Origin: Cognatazoarcus halotolerans
GTDB lineage: Bacteria > Pseudomonadota > Gammaproteobacteria > Burkholderiales > Rhodocyclaceae
Direction of reading: 5' to 3'
NCBI RefSeq assembly: GCF_009800965.1
Contig: NZ_WUAF01000009.1
Span: 62,001 to 126,000 of the forward strand
Length of the DNA stretch: 64,000 nt
Under the pieces are notes generated by a model, which saw nothing but the letters and a program-made list of their open reading frames with translations, was not told where the DNA came from and ran no database searches. Below, one piece after another: positions 57,622 through 64,000 of this stretch; the stretch's first letter is position 1, and each line of letters starts with the position of its first letter. The position numbers and the translations under genes were made by a program.

Positions 57622-58502
57622 CAGAACACCCTGTCCTCGAGCAGCCGCTCAAGATACTGACCGTAACCATTCTTCGAAAGTGGCGCCGCCAAACGCCGCA
57701 AAGCCTCGCCATCAATCCAGCCAGCGCGCCAGGCAATCTCTTCCGGACAAGCGACTTTCAACCCCTGGCGCTTCTCGATGGTCTGAATGAACAGGCCTGC
57801 TTCGAGCAGGCTTTCATGCGTTCCGCTATCGAGCCAGGCATGACCGCGTCCCATTACGCGGACGTCGAGCGCACCCCACTGTAGATACTGCCGGTTCACG
57901 TCCGTGATCTCCAGTTCACCCCGTGTGCTTGGCTTGAGCGTCCTGGCGATGTCGACAACCCGGGAATCGTAGAAGTAGAGACCAGTAACCGCGTAGCGGC
58001 TCTTCGGCCTCACGGGCTTCTCTTCGAGACTGATCGCCCTGCCTTCCCGATCAAATTCCACCACGCCATAGCGCTCGGGGTCGGTGACCGGATAGGCGAA
58101 AACTGTCGCACCGTGTTCCTGCTTTCCTGCTGTGCGCAGATCATCGGCAATCTCATGACCATAGAAAAGGTTGTCGCCCAGAACGAGTGCACTCGCCGAT
58201 CCGTCAAGAAATTTCTCACCGATGAGGAAAGCCTGCGCGAGTCCTTCGGGGTTGGGTTGAGCCGCATACTGGAGATCGATGCCCCATTGGCCGCCATCAC
58301 CGAGCAATTGCCTGAAGCGAGGCAGATCCTGCGGTGTTCCGATGAGCAGAATCTCCCGGATCCCGGCCAGCATCAGCGTACTGAGCGGGTAATAGACCAT
58401 TGGCTTGTCATAGACAGGCAACAGCTGCTTCGACACGGCCAAGGTGGCCGGATGAAGACGAGAACCATTGCCCCCGGCAAGAATGATTCCTTTTCTTTTC
58501 AT
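57621..58502 (-). CDS. rfbA: Glucose-1-phosphate thymidylyltransferase
   Basis: 293 residues. It forms dTDP-glucose from dTTP and glucose-1-phosphate. Contains the nucleotidyltransferase signature [45 protein letters not shown] (4-48), and the [11 protein letters not shown] and [19 protein letters not shown] elements. ATG 58502 starts the family sequence. Confidence 0.97.
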   Translation of the reverse strand: MKRKGIILAGGNGSRLHPATLAVSKQLLPVYDKPMVYYPLSTLMLAGIREILLIGTPQDLPRFRQLLGDGGQWGIDLQYAAQPNPEGLAQAFLIGEKFLDGSASALVLGDNLFYGHEIADDLRTAGKQEHGATVFAYPVTDPERYGVVEFDREGRAISLEEKPVRPKSRYAVTGLYFYDSRVVDIARTLKPSTRGELEITDVNRQYLQWGALDVRVMGRGHAWLDSGTHESLLEAGLFIQTIEKRQGLKVACPEEIAWRAGWIDGEALRRLAAPLSKNGYGQYLERLLEDRVF

Positions 58503-58546
58503 GGCATGCACCTCAGGGACTCTCTGTTCGTATCGGACCGGCATTC

Positions 58547-59446
58547 TCAGCCAGACAGGATCTCGTCGAGCATGCGTGCCACACCGAACCGCCAGTCGGG
58601 CATCACCAGACCGAAGGTACGGCGGAACCGGCCGGTATCGAGCCGCGAATTGAGCGGCCGGCTCGCTCGGGCTGGAGCGGCGGCAGCCGCGATCGGCTCG
58701 ATGCGCCCGGGCGCCACCGTCAGAGGTTCACCACGGGCCCGGGCGTTTTCGATGACGAAACTCGCGTAGCCATGCCAGCTCGTTTCACCTGCCGCAGCCA
58801 GATGATAAACGCCACTCAGCTCGGGCCTCTCTTGCAGTGCACGGATTGAATGAGCGGTCGAGTCCGCAATCAGCTCTGCACCAGTCGGCGCTCCGATCTG
58901 ATCGGTTATGATTTTCAGATGCTCGCGCTCCCGCGCAAGCCGCAGTATCGTCCTGACAAAATTTTCACCGCGTACCGCATAGACCCAGCTGGTCCGGATA
59001 ATCAAATGCCGACAAGCCGCAGCATGGATTTCCTGCTCCCCTTCAAGCTTCGTGAGGCCATAGATCGATAGCGGCCCGGTCGGATCATCTTCGCGCCACG
59101 GCCGATCACCGCTGCCGTCAAAGACGTAGTCGGTGGAATAGTGGACCAGGAGCGCACCAAGCGCTGCAGCCTCGCGCGCCATCACGGCGGGCGCCCGGAC
59201 GTTGATCTGCCTGGACAGTTCAGCTTCGCCTTCCGCGTCGTCAACCGCAGTATGGGCAGCCGCATTGACGATTACGTCAGGACGCACGGCCCGGATGGTG
59301 GCCACCAGCAGATCAAGCCGCAAGAGATCACCGGAAAATCTTCCTTTCCCTTGACGGTCGAGTGCCACCACTTCACCCAACGGGGCGAGAGCGCGCTGCA
59401 GCTCCCAGCCCACCTGTCCGTTCTTGCCGAAGAGCAGAATTTTCAT
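58547..59446 (-). CDS. rfbD: dTDP-4-dehydrorhamnose reductase
   Basis: 299 residues of the extended SDR family: [20 protein letters not shown] (NADP loop GxxGxxG), [21 protein letters not shown] and YGLTKLEGE (catalytic Tyr-x3-Lys). Reduces the 4-keto sugar to dTDP-L-rhamnose. ATG 59446; the frame extends upstream into rfbB without similarity. Gap to rfbB is 19 bases. Confidence 0.97.
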   Translation of the reverse strand: MKILLFGKNGQVGWELQRALAPLGEVVALDRQGKGRFSGDLLRLDLLVATIRAVRPDVIVNAAAHTAVDDAEGEAELSRQINVRAPAVMAREAAALGALLVHYSTDYVFDGSGDRPWREDDPTGPLSIYGLTKLEGEQEIHAAACRHLIIRTSWVYAVRGENFVRTILRLAREREHLKIITDQIGAPTGAELIADSTAHSIRALQERPELSGVYHLAAAGETSWHGYASFVIENARARGEPLTVAPGRIEPIAAAAAPARASRPLNSRLDTGRFRRTFGLVMPDWRFGVARMLDEILSG

Positions 59447-59465
59447 TGTTCCACCCCTCTCAGGT

Positions 59466-60512
59466 TTACTGCTTTGCGGCCCACTCGCGATAAGCACCGC
59501 TCTGTACGTTCGCAACCCATTCGGGATTCGCCAGATACCATTCAACGGTCTTCCGGATGCCACTTTCAAACGTTTCGGCGGGTCGCCAGCGGAGTTCTCG
59601 CTCGATCTTGCGGGCATCGACGGCGTAGCGACGATCGTGACCGGGGCGATCCTTCGCATGACGGATCAAGCGGCTGTAGCTGCCGGCAGGATCGGGGCGC
59701 AATTCGTCAAGCAGGGCACAAACGATTTTGACAACGCCGATATTGAACCTTTCATTCCAGCCACCGATATTGTAGGTCTCGCCAGGTCGCCCCTCCGCGA
59801 GCACCACACGGATGGCGCTGCAGTGATCCGTCACATACAGCCAGTCACGCATATTCATTCCGTCGCCATAGACGGGAAGCGCCTTGCCTGCGAGCGCGTT
59901 GACGACCATCAGCGGAATCAGCTTTTCCGGAAACTGATACGGGCCGTAATTGTTCGAGCAGTGGGTCGTGAGCACCGGCAACCCGTAGGTGCGATACCAC
60001 GCACGCGCCAGATGATCCGAAGCCGCCTTGCTGGCCGAATACGGGCTGCTCGGAGCGTATGGGTGTGTCTCCGCAAACGGGGGATCTTCGGCACCGAGCG
60101 AGCCATAGACTTCATCGGTACCGACATGGAGAAAGCGAAAGGCACCGCGATCATGCGCCTCGAGCCCGGACCAATAAGCGCGCGCGGCCTCGAGCAGGCT
60201 GAAAGTACCGTCGACATTGGTACGGACAAACTCGGCAGGCTCATCGATGGAGCGATCGACGTGACTCTCGGCAGCAAAATGGACAATCGCGCGCGGCCTG
60301 TGCGCCGCCAGCAGGCTGCCGACCAGGGGACGGTTGCAGATATCGCCGTGCACAAACAGGTGACGAGCATCACCCTTGAGTGACTTCAGGGTTTCCAGAT
60401 TCCCGGCATAGGTGAGCTTGTCCAGGTTCAGTACCGGCTCGCCGGACATGGAAAGCCAGTCGAGTACGAAATTGCCACCAATAAAACCGGCACCACCGGT
60501 TACCAGAATCAC
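59466..60512 (-). CDS. rfbB: dTDP-glucose 4,6-dehydratase
   Basis: 348 residues. The NAD loop [13 protein letters not shown] is at the N-terminus; the catalytic TDE (HVGTDEVYG) and YSASKAASD motifs are present. GTG 60512 is taken as the start because the family begins with (M)[11 protein letters not shown] directly there; the only upstream in-frame start is TTG 60530. An eight-G run (60517-60524) sits in the ribosome-binding region. First gene of the rhamnose operon. Confidence 0.95.
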   Translation of the reverse strand: MILVTGGAGFIGGNFVLDWLSMSGEPVLNLDKLTYAGNLETLKSLKGDARHLFVHGDICNRPLVGSLLAAHRPRAIVHFAAESHVDRSIDEPAEFVRTNVDGTFSLLEAARAYWSGLEAHDRGAFRFLHVGTDEVYGSLGAEDPPFAETHPYAPSSPYSASKAASDHLARAWYRTYGLPVLTTHCSNNYGPYQFPEKLIPLMVVNALAGKALPVYGDGMNMRDWLYVTDHCSAIRVVLAEGRPGETYNIGGWNERFNIGVVKIVCALLDELRPDPAGSYSRLIRHAKDRPGHDRRYAVDARKIERELRWRPAETFESGIRKTVEWYLANPEWVANVQSGAYREWAAKQ

Positions 60513-60614
60513 GCCGCCCCCCCCTCGCAACTCAGTCGTGGAAGGATACTGGACGGGTCTGCCGCACAGACAGATTCAATCGCATCGTGGCCATGGATCT
60601 GCCGCGGTACCTTT

Positions 60615-61529
60615 TCAGTCTTTCTGCAGTGGCTCGGCGACCTCGCCCCCGCCCGCCTCGACGGTAACGTCAACCTGCACGCTCATCCCGAGATATGCGC
60701 CTGCCGGCCCGATGTAGCTCCCCGACAGTGGTGCCGCCTGGGCCGGATCACGAGCCACCGCGACGCGAAGCAGATTACGGCCGCCGATGATCGCATTGGT
60801 CGGATCGAAGGGAACCCAACCGGCTCCGGGCAGATAGACCTGCACCCAGGCGTGCGTGGCGCCGCCGCCGATGACCCCGCCACCGGCGCCGATCAGGGAC
60901 TCGTCGTAGAGATACCCCGAGACGAAACGCGCAGCCAGGCCGAGACTCCGTACCGCCTCCATCATGAACAGCGCGAAGTCCCTGCAACTGCCCGAGCCCA
61001 GATCCAGTGTCTCGATCGGCGTCTGGGTGCCCTCCTCGTCACGTGCGGCATAGGCAAACTCCGACTTGATGGCCCCCGTGATACCGACCAGCACCTTCAG
61101 CGTGTCATCGGTCGCGAGTTCCCTGCGGACCTTTCGCACCCAGGCATCTACCCGGTTCTCCGGGTCGCGATAGTGGCGCTCCGCGCTGCGCGCAAGATCG
61201 GGCATCTCGATGGCGTCGTAACTGAACGGCAAGGTTCTTGCGTAATCCTCGATCAGATCGACATCCGGCTCGGAGGGGTAGTGCTCCGCCAGAACGGTGG
61301 AAGTGAACACCAACTCGTTCGCCTCGTCGGCAAAGCTCGTTACCAGCACGGAGTTGCTGAAGACGTCATGGACCCACCGCATGGCAGCCGGTGGCGAAAT
61401 GCTGATCCCGGTATCGAGCAAGCGCAGATCATGGGAATCACGCGGCCTGCACATCAATCGATGTTCGGCGAATCTCACTGGCTGGGCATATCTGTAGGTG
61501 GTGACATGCTTGATGCGTAGTACGGGCAA
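60615..61529 (-). CDS. Transglutaminase-like (papain-fold) protein
   Basis: 304 residues with a bacterial transglutaminase-like N-terminal domain (LRIKHVTTYRYAQPVRFAEHRLMCRPRDSHDLRLLD, 4-39) and a transglutaminase core whose triad is visible: Cys182 (GSGSCRDFA), His226 (ATHAWVQV) and Asp242 (VPFDPTN). Probably a cytosolic or envelope peptidase or amidase rather than a cross-linking enzyme. TTG 61529 is chosen as start because GGAGG lies six bases before it; TTG 61535 would leave no spacing. No membrane segment. Substrate unknown. Confidence 0.87.
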   Translation of the reverse strand: MPVLRIKHVTTYRYAQPVRFAEHRLMCRPRDSHDLRLLDTGISISPPAAMRWVHDVFSNSVLVTSFADEANELVFTSTVLAEHYPSEPDVDLIEDYARTLPFSYDAIEMPDLARSAERHYRDPENRVDAWVRKVRRELATDDTLKVLVGITGAIKSEFAYAARDEEGTQTPIETLDLGSGSCRDFALFMMEAVRSLGLAARFVSGYLYDESLIGAGGGVIGGGATHAWVQVYLPGAGWVPFDPTNAIIGGRNLLRVAVARDPAQAAPLSGSYIGPAGAYLGMSVQVDVTVEAGGGEVAEPLQKD

Positions 61530-61635
61530 GTCCAACCTCCAATCGTCACAACACGCACGAACGTGTCATCAACTCGTATCGTACCGCGGGATCGCGACCG
61601 GCAGAGCAGCAACGAGCCACTGCTCGCCGCACGAT

Positions 61636-62742
61636 TCAGCCCCCTCTTGCATCCCCCCAGCGAAGCACGCAGGTATCGTCACCGACGTACGTGGTGTCAC
61701 CATTTCGATCGACACAATACTGTGGTGACATGATCACATCGCGGAATGTCTGGAATTCCCCGAGTCGCGTATATTCGAACAGGATAGAGCGCTCGACCCG
61801 CGATCCCGCGCGCAGGTGGCAGCCGTGTCCGATCCACGTGGGCCCCATGATCGACACACCCGGGTCGATACGCACGCCCGAACCAATATACACCGGACCG
61901 ACAATCTGCACGCTGTCCCAGGCGATCGAAGTATTCAGCCCGACCCATACGCCCGACTTGACTTCCGTGCCCGGCATGTCCATCTGGGCAATTTCGCCAC
62001 GCAAGACCCGCTGCAATACTGACCAATAGTCACTCAGCCGGCCGATGTCGATCCAGTTGAAAAAACGCTTCTGTGCAAAAAATGGCAGTTCCTTCTCGAC
62101 CAGCAGCGGAAAAAGCTCGCTACCGATATCGAAGTTCCTGCCTGACGGAACGAGATCAAGCACCTGTGGCTCGAAAATATAAATCCCCGTGCTCGCCAGA
62201 TTTGATCGGGCCTCCTCCGGGCTCGGCTTTTCCTGAAAGGATTGGATGCGCCCGCCGCTATCGGCCACCACCACGCCGTAGTTCTTGACCTGCTCGATCG
62301 GCACCTCAAGCGTGATCACGCTTGCCAACGCTCCCTTGGCACGGTGCTCATCCAGTGCGGAGCGGATATCCAGATCGATGATCGCGTCACCGCAGATCAC
62401 AAGAGTCGTTTCGTCGAAGAACCCCCCGAAATCCTGGATTTTCCGCATGCCACCTGCGGAGCCAAGCGGCTTGGGAACGATATCGCCATGATCTTTCACG
62501 CCCTCATAGGAGTACCCGATCTCTACGCCCCAACGATGGCCATCGCCAAAATAGCTTTCAATCTTCCAGTGATTGAACGCGACGTTGATCATGATCTCGC
62601 GAATTCCGAATCGTGCCAGATGCTCGATCAGGTACTCGAGCACAGGCTTGCCGAGAATCGGCACCATGGGTTTCGGAAGATCTTTCGTCAGCGGGCGCAC
62701 CCGCGTTCCCTGGCCGGCCGCCAGAATCATCGCTTTTGCCAT
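61636..62742 (-). CDS. NDP-sugar synthase (nucleotidyltransferase with hexapeptide-repeat tail)
   Basis: 368 residues. The N-terminal nucleotidyltransferase carries MILAAGQGTRVRPLTKDLPKPMVPILGKPVLEYLIEHL (5-42) and LVICGDAIIDLD; the C-terminal part has left-handed beta-helix repeats (VGPVYIGSGVRIDPGVSIMGPTWIGHGCHLRAGSRV). Resembles mannose-1-phosphate guanylyltransferase and other GDP/UDP-sugar pyrophosphorylases of the same fold, and would supply a nucleotide sugar for surface glycans. The sugar specificity cannot be decided. Follows cysQ on the same strand after 269 bases. Confidence 0.88.
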   Translation of the reverse strand: MAKAMILAAGQGTRVRPLTKDLPKPMVPILGKPVLEYLIEHLARFGIREIMINVAFNHWKIESYFGDGHRWGVEIGYSYEGVKDHGDIVPKPLGSAGGMRKIQDFGGFFDETTLVICGDAIIDLDIRSALDEHRAKGALASVITLEVPIEQVKNYGVVVADSGGRIQSFQEKPSPEEARSNLASTGIYIFEPQVLDLVPSGRNFDIGSELFPLLVEKELPFFAQKRFFNWIDIGRLSDYWSVLQRVLRGEIAQMDMPGTEVKSGVWVGLNTSIAWDSVQIVGPVYIGSGVRIDPGVSIMGPTWIGHGCHLRAGSRVERSILFEYTRLGEFQTFRDVIMSPQYCVDRNGDTTYVGDDTCVLRWGDARGG

Positions 62743-63011
62743 ACATTTCCTTCCAGATACTCAGTTCGATCGCCGCGTGGATTGTCCGCGGGACGAATAC
62801 ACCCGACAGCGGCCATCATAACGTGCTCTCACGCCATCATCATCGGGCCCGGCGGCTCGACGGACACGAGCGCCGCAATCTGTGTGGACGAGCCCTCGGA
62901 ACACCGGTGTCACTTGCACCAGCCTCCTTGACCCGAGGCCCCGGGAACCGTCATGCATCTCGAGCACGCCGGATTGCTGTCTCGGAAACGAGGGGACCAC
63001 CAGGGTCGGAA
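62743..63011. other. Intergenic stretch, nothing recognised
   Basis: A short minus-strand open frame overlaps the cysQ stop (GTG 63015 to 62761) but codes for a low-complexity Arg-rich peptide and is not supported. No hairpin or repeat was noticed. It probably holds the promoter for the NDP-sugar synthase gene. Confidence 0.4.
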
Positions 63012-63788
63012 TCACGCGTCCACCCCCCTGGCGACGAAGTGCGGATTCTCAAAGCCGGGTTTTCCGTAACGCATTACCGCGCCGTCGGCCTGAGTCAACC
63101 GTCCCCCCGCGGCGGCCAATACTGCATGACCTGCTGCAATATCCCACTCCATGGTGCGTCCAAGGCGAGGATAAAGATCCGCTTCGCCCGCGGCGATCAA
63201 GCAGATCTTGAGCGACGATCCCGCTCTTCTCACTTCCTTGATCACACGTCCGGCAAGGAAAGTCTCGAGAGCCACCTCATCCCCATGCGAGCGGCTGGCC
63301 ATCACTGTCAGTCCGTCAGCAGGTGGGGGACGGCACACGATCGGTCTGCGGCCAGCCTGATCCTCGATGAACGCACCTTGTCCCACCACGCCGGCAAACA
63401 ACAAGCCAAGCGCCGGCGCGAAGACGGTACCAAGTATCGGAGCCCCATCTTCAATCAAGGCGATATTTACGGTGAACTCGCCATTGCGCCGGATGAATTC
63501 CCTCGTACCGTCGAGCGGGTCGACGAGCCAGAAGCGCCCAGCGACTTCAGGAGCAGATCCCGCGGCGACGGCCTCCTCGGCGACCACGGGAATTCCGGGT
63601 ATGAGCGCCGAGAGCCTCGACACGATCAGATCTTCAGCCTTTTCGTCCGCCTCGGTCACGGGTGAAGCATCTCGCTTGCTCCAAGTGGAAAAGGCTGCGC
63701 CATAAATGATCATGATCAGATCACCCGCGGCGCGCACCACGGGAAGTATCTTTTCCAGAACATCAATCCGAGCAAGATGTTCGGTCAC
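63012..63788 (-). CDS. cysQ: 3'(2'),5'-bisphosphate nucleotidase
   Basis: 258 residues of the inositol monophosphatase superfamily; removes the 3'-phosphate of PAP, a by-product of sulfate assimilation. Metal ligands and signature: PVTEADEKAEDLI, VVAEEAVAAG, WLVDPLDGTREFI (DPxDGT), and the C-terminal EWDIAAGHAVLAAAGG. GTG 63788 is preferred (MTEHLARIDVLEKIL), with GAGG 10 bases upstream; the open frame continues to a TTG at 63809. Confidence 0.93.
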   Translation of the reverse strand: MTEHLARIDVLEKILPVVRAAGDLIMIIYGAAFSTWSKRDASPVTEADEKAEDLIVSRLSALIPGIPVVAEEAVAAGSAPEVAGRFWLVDPLDGTREFIRRNGEFTVNIALIEDGAPILGTVFAPALGLLFAGVVGQGAFIEDQAGRRPIVCRPPPADGLTVMASRSHGDEVALETFLAGRVIKEVRRAGSSLKICLIAAGEADLYPRLGRTMEWDIAAGHAVLAAAGGRLTQADGAVMRYGKPGFENPHFVARGVDA

Positions 63789-63925
63789 GAGAATCACGCC
63801 TCGACACAAGGGATCAAGCGCGGCATCTGTACGCCACCTGACAAGTATCCATCTTGTTGCAACCGCTTCGCGACCGTCTCCCCAAGCCTAGGTTCGTGGT
63901 CGACCTGTTGGCGCCGATGCGCCAC

Positions 63926-64000
63926 TCAAGATGGTCCATCTCCAACCGGAACAGCCACCTCAACGCGGTCACCGGGCAACACGTGCCAGGCAGCAGGAGC
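63926..64000 (-). CDS. Possible C-terminal fragment of a gene beyond the right edge
   Basis: A minus-strand frame enters from the right edge and ends in a stop at 63926-63928, coding APAAWHVLPGDRVEVAVPVGDGPS. The LPGDRVEVAVP stretch looks like a real beta-rich C-terminus, but 24 codons cannot prove it. Another frame is open to 63819 but reads as random sequence. Confidence 0.25.
   Translation of the reverse strand, partial: APAAWHVLPGDRVEVAVPVGDGPS

Noticed and set aside
62761-63015. An 84-codon minus-strand frame overlapping the cysQ stop.
   Set aside because: Although the overlap looks like coupling, the product is low-complexity and Arg-rich, no family is recognised, and the ribosome site is poor.

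Overview
The window is a high-GC betaproteobacterial chromosome segment. Its gene content suggests Rhodocyclales, near the Azoarcus/Thauera/Aromatoleum group: a PEP-CTERM protein, a giant LEPR-XLL protein, a copper-type TonB receptor, a MaoC-phosphotransacetylase fusion, and glmU-glmS, gltBD, pilMNOPQ-aroKB and rfbBDAC blocks. The taxon is an inference from gene content only. I saw no rRNA, tRNA or CRISPR array.

Layout. 1-14,569: one enormous reading frame on the minus strand, running off the left edge, encodes at least 4,856 residues of a repetitive surface or secreted protein with an N-terminal LEPR-XLL motif. Just upstream, on the same strand, is a SARP/BTAD-type activator gene (15,015-15,815). 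Between them lies a perfect 11-bp tandem direct repeat, the geometry expected of a SARP binding site. 16,112-20,297: an acyl-CoA ligase, an FAD aromatic-type monooxygenase and a LysR regulator, with a textbook LysR box between the last two. 20,610-22,235: a CadR/PbrR-like MerR regulator divergent from a cysteine-rich protein carrying a domain like subunit A of tetrahydromethanopterin S-methyltransferase (MtrA), with a canonical MerR operator between them.

22,400-27,790 is an accessory region next to the 3' end of glmS, the classical Tn7 attachment site. It holds an HTH-ImmA/IrrE metallopeptidase gene with a small partner gene, then a secreted HET-C-like protein flanked by two related secreted HExxH metallopeptidases. 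At the glmS edge there are three copies of a 16-bp motif that could be a relic of a Tn7-like transposon end. No transposase is visible.

27,804-63,788 is mostly core genome. In order: glmS and glmU (UDP-GlcNAc synthesis); a MaoC-Pta fusion coupled to ackA; gltD and gltB (glutamate synthase); dgt, aroB and aroK (shikimate pathway); a lipoprotein with Ig-like domains; the type IV pilus assembly operon pilMNOPQ, divergent from a class A penicillin-binding protein; cyaY; lptM-lysA; an OprC-type copper receptor; a PEP-CTERM protein; the dTDP-rhamnose operon rfbBDAC; a transglutaminase-like protein; a nucleotide-sugar pyrophosphorylase; and cysQ. Cell envelope and surface functions dominate: peptidoglycan precursors, PBP1A, pili, rhamnose, PEP-CTERM and the giant LEPR-XLL protein.

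The best candidates for undescribed biology are the MerR/MtrA-like module, the SARP/LEPR-XLL pair with its helical-phase repeats, and the HET-C/metallopeptidase cluster in the glmS-adjacent region.
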